This document shows, one piece after another, positions 30,680 to 41,700 of a stretch of 64,000 nt of DNA. Position 1 is the first letter of the stretch; the number at the start of each line of letters is the position of its first letter. The DNA is from Blastomussa wellsi (lineage: Eukaryota > Cnidaria > Anthozoa > Scleractinia > Plerogyridae). Position numbers and translations under genes: made by a program. The stretch covers positions 6,241,881 to 6,305,880 of the forward strand of contig OX393565.1 of the NCBI GenBank assembly GCA_947652115.1. The letters are read 5' to 3'. The notes beneath the pieces were generated by a model. The model saw only the letters and a program-made list of their open reading frames with translations. It made no database searches and had not been told where the DNA came from.

Positions 30680-30797
30680 TGTCATGTTTAAGTTAATTAG
30701 CATAATTAGCATACATTATGTTGCACGTGCTTTGTTGTGTAATAAAGAATTCAACATGGCGCTGAGTGCGTAGTCTCACTGTGTAGTAAACATTACA
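30680..30797 (+). repeat. right LTR (118 bp)
   Basis: Identical to the left LTR at 26701-26818; AATAAA at 30741-30746; followed by the target duplication GTATA. Confidence 0.92.
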
Positions 30798-31080
30798 GTA
30801 TAAAAATTAATATCAGTACTTTAATAGTGCCTTGGAATACCACGCCTTGGAATTTTACATATAAATATCATGGAAACATTTCTAGTGAAAGGTCCAGTGA
30901 ATAAGTGAGGAAGTTAAAGGTCTTCGGAGCATGAAAGAAAAAGGAACGTTGCGCTGTCTTAGTGCGACAAAGGGTTACATTAAGGTCACTATAACGTCTG
31001 TAGTACTGTAACTGTGGACTAGTTAAAAATAACTATGACATAGTTAAATAAATATATTTCCTTACCCTGGTGATGACTTA

Positions 31081-31154
31081 GAACCCGAACCCGTGACCTC
31101 CGCGATACCCGTACGGTGCGATGCTCTACCAACTGAGCTATGAAGTTACACACG
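31081..31154 (-). mobile_element. tRNA-derived SINE head (truncated)
   Basis: On the minus strand, ACTTCATAGCTCAGTTGG then TAGAGCATCGCACCG and CGCGGAGGTCACGGGTTCG form box A and box B of a tRNA-like promoter. It is close to the SINE at 16278-16345. The body and tail are missing or diverged. Confidence 0.65.
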
Positions 31155-31155
31155 T

Positions 31156-31335
31156 GCAGCGCTATCGTACCCGTCACTGCGATAATCATTCTTCACTTTC
31201 AGTTACTGTATAGTTAGTTCACATTTTTGACATAACGTAAATTTTTTTCTCATTTAGCGTTGTTGTTATGCAGAGCACGAAAAAATATACAAAGGGTTTT
31301 ATATCGCACGAGCAGCGCTATCGTACCCGTCACTG
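31156..31335 (+). repeat. 24-bp exact direct repeat around the SINE end
   Basis: GCAGCGCTATCGTACCCGTC plus ACTG occurs at 31156-31179 and again at 31312-31335, 156 bp apart. The first copy touches the 5' end of the SINE. It could be an insertion-associated duplication or a small tandem duplication with lost sequence. Confidence 0.65.
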
Positions 31336-31417
31336 ATATAACAGGGACCTTCAGATCAAAGTACAAGTACGAGATCGAGTACGACTTTATAATTTCAATC
31401 CAGTTTCTTTCCCAGAG

Positions 31418-31512
31418 CCCTCATCCCTCCATGTTGCTTACCAGTTGAAAAGGAGAATACCGGGAACCCTCACCCCTCCATATTGCTCACCAGTTGAAAA
31501 GGAGAATATCGG
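31418..31512 (+). repeat. 49-bp tandem duplication
   Basis: Units start at 31418 and 31467, each CCCTCA(T/C)CCCTCCAT then CCAGTTGAAAAGGAGAATA. About six differences between copies. It lies just upstream of the chromodomain ORF. Confidence 0.7.
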
Positions 31513-31629
31513 TATAATGATTGGTGTGAAATGTGATAAGCATAAGCACGAGCACTAAGTTTGAAAAACTCAACTGGTACTCAATTTTCGTCAGTCCATT
31601 CAGTTGTTGATATCTACTTGCGTGAAAAC

Positions 31630-32106
31630 ATGTCGAAGCGTGCGAGACATCAGCCAGACTTTTACGCGACATTATTTCATGATGTTTGCGATCGCGCCTG
31701 TAATTCGAAATACCGTCCGAGGGTAAAGCCAAGTGTTATTGGCGTTTACGAAGTCGAGCGCGTCGTAGCGAAACGTTTTAAAGGAGCTGAGGCGGAGTAC
31801 TTCGTCCAGTGGCAGAACTACTGCTCGAGTGAAAATACGTGGGAGCCAGCCGAGCACTTAACCGAAGATATCATCGCCGCCTTCGAGAACAGATCTGTCG
31901 ATCCACTTCGCGCCGATGAATGCCGAGAGAGACTCGCTCTTCTATTCGAGAAGGGTTTAAAATCGCCCACGGCCTGCAACGAAACTATCGCAATGCGGCA
32001 CGATGTTTTGCGAGCAATGTTTCCTGGCTTGCCGTCCGACCTACGCGGGAACCTCGTAGCTCGTTTTAAGCAATTGTTAAACTTTCATTTTAGTGAATTA
32101 AGTTAG
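31630..32106 (+). CDS. intronless chromodomain protein (158 aa), probable retrogene
   Basis: ATG at 31630, first in a frame open from 31561, stop TAG at 32104-32106. An N-terminal basic stretch (MSKRARHQPD) precedes a chromodomain at about 38-88: VYEVERVVAKRF, YFVQWQNY, ENTWEP. The aromatic cage is complete (Y40, W61, Y64), so binding to a methyl-lysine histone tail is predicted. The C-terminal 70 residues are helical and unassigned; no chromoshadow domain is evident. The ORF is visibly richer in CpG than its surroundings. It has no introns and ends in AATAAA plus a heptamer tail, which suggests retroposition. Chromodomains also occur at Gypsy integrase ends, but no integrase is joined here. 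The N-terminal start is not confirmed. Confidence 0.8.
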   Translation: MSKRARHQPDFYATLFHDVCDRACNSKYRPRVKPSVIGVYEVERVVAKRFKGAEAEYFVQWQNYCSSENTWEPAEHLTEDIIAAFENRSVDPLRADECRERLALLFEKGLKSPTACNETIAMRHDVLRAMFPGLPSDLRGNLVARFKQLLNFHFSELS

Positions 32107-32256
32107 ATACACGGCATTCATGGAAAACAGGTATAGTTTAGGGTAATTCTAATTAGTATTTCTAAGAGACTTTTTAGATATGTATTTACTATTATAAATA
32201 TTGTTTGTAGTTTAATTTTATATGTAACAAACCTGATGAATTTTTAACCGTGTTTA

Positions 32257-32292
32257 AATAAAGATTTGAGATTTGAGATTTGAGATTTGAGA
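32257..32292 (+). terminator. poly(A) signal and (GATTTGA)n tail
   Basis: AATAAA at 32257-32262 is followed directly by four tandem GATTTGA units. Short tandem 3' repeats of this kind mark the 3' ends of sequences copied by some LINEs, so the tail supports retroposition of the chromodomain ORF. Confidence 0.65.
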
Positions 32293-33544
32293 ACCCGTAC
32301 CTCGCCAGCCAGCTGTTTCTTTTTTGGTTATTTTTTATTGTTGCTCAGTTTCAACGCTTAATAGTCCCTAAGGGGTCCTTTTGTTTGCGGGGGCGGAGCT
32401 TTGACTACATTTAAATTCTAGCGGGCGATTCAAAACAGGTTCGTTCTATTCCCCTGGGAGAGGGAAAGCAAAAACTTTGGTGGAAAAAAAAATCTAAAGT
32501 TGGAGTTTGCGACCACTTTGAACCATCAGTTTCATTTGAAACTTGGCATAAAGCCGTCTCAAGCAACATACAGTCAAAGCCATATGCAAAGTTTTTGGTC
32601 GAGCACTCGAGCGAAGAAAAATTTAGCTTTGAAGTTCACTCTCATATCAAAAATTCCTTGAAATGGACCAAATTCAAATAAAATTTGCGACTAGTTCTTA
32701 TAACGGTAACATCACTGAAGAGGCCTCTTATTTTTTACGAAACTTGCCTAATAAGCTCGTAATCGCGCAAAACATACATACTGTTTGCAGACATCGGCCA
32801 TTTTTTCTTATTGTCTGGACAGCTGGGATCATTAGTCAGTTTGAATTTACGCGCGGAAGTCACATAAAAGCCCCGGATGTGTCGCGGCATTGTGGGCGAT
32901 GTATTCGAACCTCGATCTGAAGGTCCCTATTTTGACGTCAGTTTGCTGAAAATCTTCGAGTTTATACAAAGAACCTACTATACGTGCCAAATATAAAGTA
33001 AGCAGGACACTAGAAAAGTGAACGGTATTTGCTTTTTTATTCACACCTAGACATCTCATTCCGCTCGGTACTACTTTTTGGCCAAATCATAAATCCGTCA
33101 CTATTTTCGTTCAAATCCGCACCCGCATGACTTTCTGTGGTGAATAGCGTTTTCACGTGGCGTCATCAAATGCTAAACTCCAAAACCAAAGAGCCACGAA
33201 GCTTTTTATACTCATCAGGCATAAGAGGTGCTAAATTTATATCAGCTCAACAGCGTCCTTCGTTTGGAAACCAGCGCATTTTGAATTTCAGAGTAATGGC
33301 GGTGGTGTGTGACATGAAGTTACGATCATGTTTGTCGATACTTATCTCTCGAGTTTTAGCCATTTGAGAAGTTTAAGTATTAGGAAAAGTGTTATACAAA
33401 TATTTGTTTGTTCAGTACAGGTAATCGGTCGCCAAGATAACCAAAGTAAATTCCAGATGTTTACACTATTTTAGGCCGCCATATTGGTGTTTCACCGAGC
33501 TACATACTGGCGGCTCCATACTGGGCTCTGCAAATTTGTGCGCA
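32293..33544. other. non-coding, no gene seen
   Basis: AT-rich sequence with short frames only. It lies between the chromodomain tail and the next fold-back element. Confidence 0.5.
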
Positions 33545-34240
33545 CTCAAGACAGTTAAGGCATGGCTCTCCCATTAATTGGACCAAAAACTTAGGGGGTG
33601 GTCTATCTTCTGAGGCTTTTTAAAGGACAATCTTAAACTTTGGCAGAGTAATAACTTTGCAAATGTTGTGAAGTTTATGTGAGTGACATATGCAAATTAG
33701 GTCACGTGACTTGTTACGGCCACAAAATTCGAAAAAATCTTTGAAGAAAAATGGCACCAGTTTAAAACATCAGTCTTTCAACTTTTCTGCAACCAGACAA
33801 GTCTAGAGGTTAAGAACAAAATACCAATGCCCGGACTTTGTTAAATATTCAATTTATTTCGAAAATAAACGGTATTTTGTACTAGTGCCCAGTCCTCCAG
33901 GAAAATTTCATTCTTATTCAAGACTGTTATTTTAAACTTTTTCAGAAAGTCCGGGCATAGAAATAAAGTGCCTAATTGTGTTAAGCTTATAAAGCTAACA
34001 GCAGCATCCAGAACATAATATAAAGTGGTGCCGTTTTGCTAAAAAGATTTCTAAGCTAAAAATAACCTTGACAGGTCACGTGACCTAATTTGCATACATC
34101 ACCCGCATAAATTTGGCAAAATTTGCAAACTTATTAGTTTGCCAAAGTTTTAGATTGCCCTATTTAAAGCCTCAGAAGATAGACCACCCCCTAAGTTTTT
34201 GGTCCAATTAATGGGAGAGCCATGCCTTAACTGTCTTGAG
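33545..34240. mobile_element. 696-bp fold-back MITE
   Basis: The ends CTCAAGACAGTTAAGGCATG (left) and its exact complement on the right continue through CTCTCCCATTAATTGGACCA, GGGGGTGGTCTATCTTCTGA and TAGGTCACGTGAC, each mirrored in the right arm. An inner pair TGCCCGGACTTT/AAAGTCCGGGCA closes the fold around about 33870. It encodes no protein and is long for a MITE. Confidence 0.85.
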
Positions 34241-37049
34241 CAACACTCCGACAAATATCTGAAGTTTGAATTAGGGCCAATAAGCGCAAACACCTGAAAC
34301 TTGGAGAAGTGTTTTCTTTCTTTATTTATTTATTCCATTCTGGCCACTGAATGGGTTTCCATTTTTTTTGGCCGAGTGAGTGAAAACTCTCCATAAGGTT
34401 CACCAACGGACGGAAGCGTGTTGTTTTTACGGAAATTTAGTTTTTTTTTTCATTGCTTCTTTTTGTGACAATTCCAATTCCGGGTCAGTGGTTTTTTGGG
34501 TCTCGTCCGAACAGAAAATGGACAAAGGGCAAAGCGCCAACGTACATTGTGATCAAAACCAACCAAAGATACCTCGGACTCAAACTAATTCATTATCCGC
34601 GATCCGTGCTTCATGATTTGGAGAGTCCGGAATGAAAGCAAAAATTATCAGATAATTCTTGATCTGGTGCATTTCCTAAATCTGCGAAAAAAATCCACAA
34701 TCCGTGTGCATTTTAAGGCCAAATTCGTTGATCCGCGAACCTATTCAACCCCTCTGAGTGATTTGTAGTCGTAGAGTTTACCAAACGTCGTGCTCAAGGG
34801 CTGTTTTTTTTATAACTCTAGTTTCTGTCAAATGGTAGTGTATTTTCAGGCCAAATAGCAGGCATTTACGTTTTATCGATATAGAGTTCGATTTGCAAAA
34901 CAGATGCCGCAGATAATACAACTTAGCTTTTAGAATTGGAGAGATCAGAAAGAATGCAAATGATGGCAAGTGCGGGAAAATGGCCAAGATTTTAGAAGTG
35001 TTTCCGTTAACGTGTTTGATTCTGTATGAGTGGACAGCACGTTTTCTATAATTAAGTTACAGAGCATATTTTGGCCAATTAAAAGATTAGAAGACCTTAG
35101 AGCAAAGCAAACAATTCAAACAATCACAAGAGAAGGTCAATCGATAAAACCGCTGTGTTCTAAATCAGGTTATCAGGTCTAGCGCAGAGGCGACGCTCAG
35201 GGGGACTAAAACGGAACAGAGATGCTGCTGCTGCGTGTATATAGATACATACAAAAGTACGTGAGATATTTTCACTTGTTTCCCGGGTGATCTCTACTGA
35301 GATGGGTTCGATCTGAGGGCTAGTGATTTAAAGATCGCATACGACATATAGCATTCTGCTGAAGTAGACTGGGCCTACCTTGGTTGCATTAGTTCTATGC
35401 AAAGCAGAGAGCGAAGCCGCAAAATTCTATTCATTTTGGTCTCCTGTGTGTTAAAGGTACTGTGTTGATTACGAATGAATCACAAATAATAAACGTCGGT
35501 GAGTATACACAGGACTCCGTTATACTCTCTTACCTCCCGCAAAATTGTCAGTCTTTGCATGGGGTAGCAAATTAAATACCTCAGTCTTGTTCAATAGCTA
35601 GCCCACTGCCAACTGTATCCTTCAAGGAATCAAGCTCAATGCCAGTTGTGACAGAATCCTCGTGATATTACTAGCAGATATTCTGGTATTCACAACCAGA
35701 AACGGCTCATTAGCTTCCCTCAAAACACAAAATCGGCACTTCAAGAGAAATTGTAAGTTTTAATTAAAGGAATATTTAAATTTTGACAATGACAATTCGT
35801 TGTCTGGAATTGTCATTGCCGTCGGTAAAAGACAATTGAAAAGCAATACGTTTGGCACCCCCAAAGAATCACTTGAAGCGTGCAGAGCTCATTGCACAAA
35901 CGCAATTAAAAGACGGTTAGTAACAGCATTATGAAGCTCTCAAGGAGGTGTAAATAGCCTCCAGTTATAAATAAGCCGCAAACGCCGCTAACAACAAAGC
36001 AAATTGCCCGAAAATTAACCACTGATAGTGGGGCACAAGGAGTGCTAATGAGAAATCCCTCATTAGAACAAATCATACTAAGCTCGAAAAGAAAACAAAT
36101 CAGAAAACCTTGGAGAATGAGAAAACCAAGCAGATGGTGAGTTGTTGAAACAAAACTCAACAGTAGTAATCGCTGTAAGTGATTAGTGAGAGCAAGAGGT
36201 CGGTTTTTTAGCGTGCGCACTTCTTTGCATTCCACAGATTAATAATACTCATTCCTGAAGCCAAAACAAATTAAACTGAATACAACATAGAATACTTTTC
36301 ATGAGACTTAATTTCTTTTACGAGACCTCCAGCGAGCCTTGAGATCGGACCCCATGGTAGTAAGTCTATAAGCAGATGACTGACGTTTAGCATGGGCCCA
36401 CCAAACTCATTCAGACCAATCAAACACCTCTCAATCGACTTAATCAATCTTCATTTTAATTTACTTATTTGTCGTCACAAACTGTAAAGGAAGAAACTAT
36501 ACATCGGATTTGTGAGCCAAGTTTTCTTTTAACTTGTGGGTCACACAATTTAGTCGTTTTAATTCTAGTTTACCTGGTATTAAATAAAGACTGGTTGACA
36601 CACAATCTAAAAGAATATGGTTCTTTGTTTTGGATTAAGATACTGTCTCCGTCTCTTAAATATATGATACATTATTTTAGTTAACAGAGCTAATGCCATC
36701 AATCTGTTTTTCTTTTTCTATAACGACACATATCATAGTGAATATTGTTAAGTATTTAAGGCAGGGAGTGATATTAGGGACGCGGGTAGAAGACATACTA
36801 TCCTTTGATAAGTGCAACCTTACGCAGGTTTAAAAAAAATCTTTTTTCTTTTCACCATTTTCCCCCCAAATTAACCATAGGGAATAACTTTCGTTTCATA
36901 TTTGCGTGGAATGTTTTATGGAAATCCTGCTATGATATTATATAAAACAAATGGTAAAACCATTTACTAAGTTAATAAATGCTATTTTGGCTTTGACCTA
37001 GAAAATCAAAGTTCTATCCATTGCTGTCCATAATTTCAGTGATCTCATT
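34241..37049. other. non-coding, no gene seen
   Basis: 2.8 kb without a supported gene. The longest frame (minus, 35906-36235) is hydrophobic low-complexity with no motif. The last part is the distal flank of BMP2/4. Confidence 0.5.
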
Positions 37050-37055
37050 TTTATT
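37050..37055 (-). terminator. BMP2/4 poly(A) signal
   Basis: AATAAA on the minus strand, about 305 bases after the BMP2/4 stop codon, giving a 3' UTR of ordinary size. No nearer perfect signal was seen. Confidence 0.5.
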
Positions 37056-37360
37056 TAGTCAACGTTTAATTTATCGTCGACGGTCGTTATGTACATATAT
37101 TTTCTGATGTATTTATAAATTCTCCGGTTTGTCAATACACGTGCCGTATCATTGATCTGTGGTCCACGCATCTAGTCAGTCGGCACTTGCCACAGCACAC
37201 TGGCTTGACTGACGGTAGGTTGCTACCAAGGGTAGAGTGGTTCCTTTATGTGACTTAAGATACCCTGATACCCTGGCAAGAAATTCGCCTTGTGTGGAGC
37301 AATGTAACATCTTAAGCATCAGGGAAAGTACCTGGATGTACAAGCTGTCTTCCCCTCCTT

Positions 37361-38181
37361 TCACCGGCATCCGCAGCCATCTACCACCATGTCCTGGTAG
37401 TTTTTGAGCACCACTTTGCTGTGCTCGTTCATGAAGAGCATGCTGATAGGATTCAGTGTTGTAGGTACGCAGCAAGCGCGGGGCACTAGATTTTCGTTTA
37501 CACTGTTCATAAGGGTCTGCACAATTGCGTGATTCGTGGTGTTTAAGTGGTCTGCGATGGGAAATGGGCATTCACCATTGCAGTAAAATGCCTTGTAACC
37601 AGGTGGCGCGACAATCCAGTCATTCCAACCAACTTCAACAAAGTTCACATACAGTGGAAGCCTTTGACAGTAGCTTCCCTCTTGTGCCACGGGATGGTTT
37701 CCCGTACTTCGTCGTTTACGCCGGCGTCGATAGACGTGCTGCGCTCCATCGTGGCTGAACGTGACAAGAAGCGGCTTCTTGTTTGTTGTGGCTCCCTCGT
37801 AAGTGTGTACGTGAGCGTTTGGAGAATCTTTATTCGCGGCCAAATGCACTTCAAGACCAAAATTTTCACTTGGATTAATTGACCAATGTTGAACTGCAGG
37901 TCTAATGTCAAAGATCTCCAATCCTTGAGCAGCTGTTCTTCTCGTGTCTATTAAACGCGTTATTGCAGGGTTCCCAGCTGTTCCCGGCAGTAACACTTGG
38001 TATATACTCACACGATGCTGCCTTTCTGCGATGGTTTCATTGGTGTGGTTCTTTACGTTTGCAAAGGTCAAACGAAGCTCTGCTGCTGTTAAAGTTTCGT
38101 GACTGGGAAGAGAGGCAACGTCGAAGAAGAGGTTCCATCTATGTGCAGGCAATCCTGATACAGGAGCAGGCAGATGGTCAC
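37361..38181 (-). CDS. BMP2/4: BMP2/4 (Dpp-type) ligand, exon 2: prodomain end and mature domain
   Basis: Exon 2 encodes residues 104-376. The acceptor TTTGTGCAAAAG restores codon GGT (G104) with exon 1 at phase 1. It carries most of the TGF-beta propeptide (104-254), including NHTNET glycosylation sites, then the furin site RRRRKRR (255-261), then the mature ligand. The mature part has all seven cysteines of the cystine knot in order (C275, C304, C308, the C340-C341 pair, C373, C375), with [31 protein letters not shown], the [10 protein letters not shown] turn and the invariant [14 protein letters not shown] end. Spacing matches the BMP2/4/Dpp subfamily rather than BMP5-8. It acts as a secreted dimer on BMP receptors in axis patterning. 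No defects seen. Confidence 0.95.
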
Positions 38182-38350
38182 CTTTTGCACAAACAAAAAT
38201 AAACAGAGTTAACACTTGTTCCCGTTAATGACAGACGACACAGGCCGAAAAAAATAACCCTGCGTTGGAGTCTCCACCTTGTCACGTTTACAAAAGAAAC
38301 GGTTGCCAAGCTAAATACTCCATTTCTTGTACGAATTATGAACTACTCAC

Positions 38351-38660
38351 CTTCATGATCGAATGCTCGGATGGTGTTGGCAAAGGTCCATTTCCCCTTG
38401 TTTCTAAAATTGGTAGAAATCCACTCAGGATCATTGACGTGGTTGTGATACAAGTCGAGCATTAACTGAGGTACTTTGTCTTTTAATCCCTTTGTCGGTC
38501 TGGGACGAGATTGTAAGCCCATTTTTTGTAACAGGGTCTGTTCAGCTGCTTTAAATAGTCCCGAACGCTTGGTGCTTGTTGAATGATCCGAATAGAGGGA
38601 CGGTACTCCCAAGCATATCGTTGCTCCAAAGAATAAACACAACATCCGAGCGATCAACAT
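38351..38660 (-). CDS. BMP2/4: BMP2/4 exon 1: signal peptide and prodomain start
   Basis: Residues 1-103 from the ATG at 38660. The hydrophobic start MLIARMLCLFFGATICLG is the signal peptide. The propeptide follows with LFKAAEQTLLQKMGL and VPQLMLDLYHNHVND, the latent-peptide helices typical of BMP2/4. The exon ends GAA-G before donor GTGAGT (phase 1). A 169-bp intron separates it from exon 2. The whole protein is 376 residues, normal for this family. An out-of-frame ATG lies seven bases upstream. Confidence 0.92.
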
Positions 38661-38681
38661 CTTTCATGCCACGCACGAACT

Positions 38682-38741
38682 CCTTGAGAGAAGAAGAAAC
38701 AAACTCAATGACTTAATGGCTCAAACGAAATGATATTTATA
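38682..38741 (-). promoter_or_regulatory. BMP2/4 5' region: TATA box or 5' UTR acceptor
   Basis: Reading toward the gene: TATAAATA at 38741-38734, then a pyrimidine tract with AG (TTTCTTCTTCTCTCAAG, ending 38683), then the ATG at 38660. Two readings are possible: a TATA promoter starting near 38705, or a splice acceptor of an upstream non-coding exon as in vertebrate BMP2/4. The sequence alone cannot decide. Confidence 0.45.
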
Positions 38742-41700
38742 CTGTCTAAATCCGATCTAAAGTTTAAGTGCTCCCCAAAGATAAAAAAGATAAAGGGCAT
38801 TTGAGCTCAAGAATCTTGACTTCCGTCCTAAATTGTGTCTAAAAACTTATCCATGTACCTAGTCTGCAAGATTTTCACCAGCTTAGGTAGTGATCGAAGT
38901 CGCTTAGTAGAGTTACCTGAATTAATGTCCTTGGCTCACTGCGCTTTTCTCTTGTACAACATAAAAATTCTCACATAACCCTGCGTTGCATACTGAAACC
39001 AATTTACCATAAAATCGCAGCACTTATATTGTTTCTGAGTAAAGCAAATTAAATAACTGCCGTATCACGTTCCAATATTTGCTTACTTTCCATAAAAAGC
39101 CCCGCGCCTTATGTCAACCCCCGGAATGAAGATCAGAGGGTCAACTACGCGAAGCTGAGCAGCGGTTTAAGAATACTCGACACCGAACACGAACCCTTTC
39201 TTCAACTGTTACAACGAAATTTATAAACAACACACGCAAAGACAATCAATTGTCCCACGCGTCCTACAATGAAAAGAATTCATCCAAAACCTTTAGTGGC
39301 GACATGATCTGTCTTCGGAGTGCAAAGGACAAGATTCTTGACGATCAACGCATCTTGTGAAACAAAAGAACCTCTACAAGAGCTGTAAAATTTCGTATCT
39401 CAGTTAGAGCTACATGTTTTATGGAGCTTTGGATTATTAAGAGCAGGCCCCTTGAATGTTCTTCACAGCGGTGAGCTGAACTTATAAACAGCAGCCGTTC
39501 TAAAACAAAAGCCTGTAAGTATAGGAGCTCACTAGGAGGTCTATTTATACGTTTCAAAACGGAAGTTACCCAATAATTATACACGCTATTAAAAACGAAT
39601 TAAACGGATTCTTAAGAGCCGCAAGGACTATAAAAAGGTGTGAAGTGATAACATAATTATTGTCATTCTCACGATAACCAAAAATTTCCGTTTTCTAAAC
39701 CTTTCTCAAGAGGACAATCAATTCGATCTATCTGCTATAAATTGTCTTGAAACCAAAAGAGATCTTAGCAAAAAGAGTCTGTAAATTAAATGAACACTTC
39801 TATAATCTTTGATCAATTAACCAATGATCACTAGCCACATAGAAGAAAATGAGTATAATTTTATATTTTTTGTTTTTATCCGTGCCTATCATCTGCTCAC
39901 GATTTTGATCAATTTTCTGGAAAAAAACAAGTATCATCCCAGTAAAATTAGAAGCCAGCGTTTTATTTTAATTTCTCACTAGATGTCAGCAGGTCACTTG
40001 TTTTGAAAATCTATTTGCACGAGGCTTTGCTGGGGCGAAAATGTTGTCTTTACTGTGCTGTCAACCTGTACTGTGATGCACTGAATTCACTGACAATGAC
40101 TGTTGAAAGGATACCACCGGTGATAGCTTTTAGAGCAATATCTGTAAAAAGACAATCACACGATCTTCCAACGAGAACGCAATATCACTTATCTTAAAAT
40201 CTAAAATATGCTTTGAGAATAATATGCATCTTTATTTCTGCTCTGTCAGTATCAATGCCAATGATCACTAGCTGACGGATCCGGCGACTCCCTCTGTTCT
40301 CAGCTCTTTATCGCGAAAACAAAATGCTAATGCCGAGCAAAATGACCGCACGAAACTTACGGAACTAGATACGTAACATTCACCGGTTAGGTTCTAGATA
40401 ACTTGGTTCAGTGTTTATAGCCTCAGGGAATAATTAAACTGAATTCACACGAAACTTTCTCACATGTATAAAGGATTGAAAGCACCCGCATCCCGGACAC
40501 TAAGAACCGATGACTTAATCCAAAGATGACGAGATCCTATCTGAAGCTGTGGTAACCAAATTTCAGCCGTCTGTTCATATCGGTTATTTCTGAAAGCCAT
40601 AGAAGCTATACACTTAAATGGCTTATAGTTGACAGTTCACTTTGATTTTCAGAGTATAAGACTGAAACGGCTTCAGAGAAAAGGAGTCTCTTCCGCGCTC
40701 GTTATTGTCCGCTGTGGATGTTATAAAAAAGAGAAAATTTGCACATTTTAAGGGAAAGGTTAAATTCCATTAATTTAACTATTGCGACAATATGCGCAAA
40801 TTGAGGCAAAAATAACCACGATTAAGGTATTTTTACACTTTATCTTAAACTGGCACCGTAAGTAAAGACTGCTCTCGCTTCGTTCCGTTTTGTCATGTCT
40901 CCCATTTTTGTCAATTTGCTAGCTTCACCGAACGAGCCAGGAAAGCACGTGGAACAGCCAAGCCAAACTATGCGATTAATGATGTTGTACTACACTGAGC
41001 ATTTGACATTAAAAAGAAAAATTGAAACCCCCACAAAAGTACAAATTCTCCATTGAGCTGGCAAATCGCCAGTTGTCAGTGGTAATGCCATCTTGGGCAA
41101 AAGTTGTAAAAAAAATCGAACTTGTTCAAGTAAGAAGTCTCTTTTTCTGTTTTTGTGGACAAAAGCTAAAGATAACATGCAAGCTCGCTCCTTATAAACG
41201 TCACAAAACGTCACTTAAAAATATCATACACATGCTTGACCGATTTATACCGAGGCTACCTTGCACAAAGTCAGACCGAGCTTTCGAAAACTCTTACTTG
41301 GCATTCTTTAAATTAATGCTAATTATACCACATATTTATATGGGAAATAGCTACTATCACCAAGCTATTCATTTGAGTAGTCGTATGAGCGTGCAACCAG
41401 GAAATTGCACGATCTGATTTCCCAATATTACGAACTACAGTCTGTGTATAGCCTTGCGGCTTATTAGTGACCTCAAGTGGACGTGCAGTGTGATCATTGG
41501 CACAACATTATAGGTTGTATAGCTGATTCCACCCACACAAAAATGCCAAACACAAAGCCACATTGCTCAAGATGCTTCTTGCATTATGTTGACTGCAGTA
41601 CACACTATATGATAATGACATTTCTGTCGTGAAATGCCATTAACGCCACGCGAAATCAGCTCTACCACGCTGTTGAGTTCCACGCGAGAGAGGACGACCC

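Larger units (their letters stand above)
26696..30802 (+). mobile_element. Ty3/Gypsy LTR retrotransposon, integrase-deleted
   Basis: Full structure: 5-bp target duplication GTATA (26696-26700 and 30798-30802), identical 118-bp LTRs, a primer binding site next to the left LTR, one long Gag-Pol frame and a purine tract (GGAAAGGAAGA, 30669-30679) before the right LTR. Identical LTRs indicate recent insertion. The central integrase region is missing, so this copy cannot integrate alone. Confidence 0.9.

Noticed and set aside
31630..32106. Chromodomain ORF as the integrase end of a Gypsy chromovirus
   Set aside because: No integrase, RT or LTR is attached; it has its own ATG, stop, poly(A) signal and tail. 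The nearby Gypsy ends cleanly at 30802.
33545..34240. Pair of LTRs
   Set aside because: The repeats are inverted, not direct, and no PBS or coding region lies between them.
35906..36235. 109-codon hydrophobic minus frame
   Set aside because: Low-complexity Leu/Phe sequence without start context, splice sites or recognisable motif.
37525..38202. Plus-strand frames opposite BMP2/4
   Set aside because: Shadows of the BMP2/4 coding exon; no splice or motif support.
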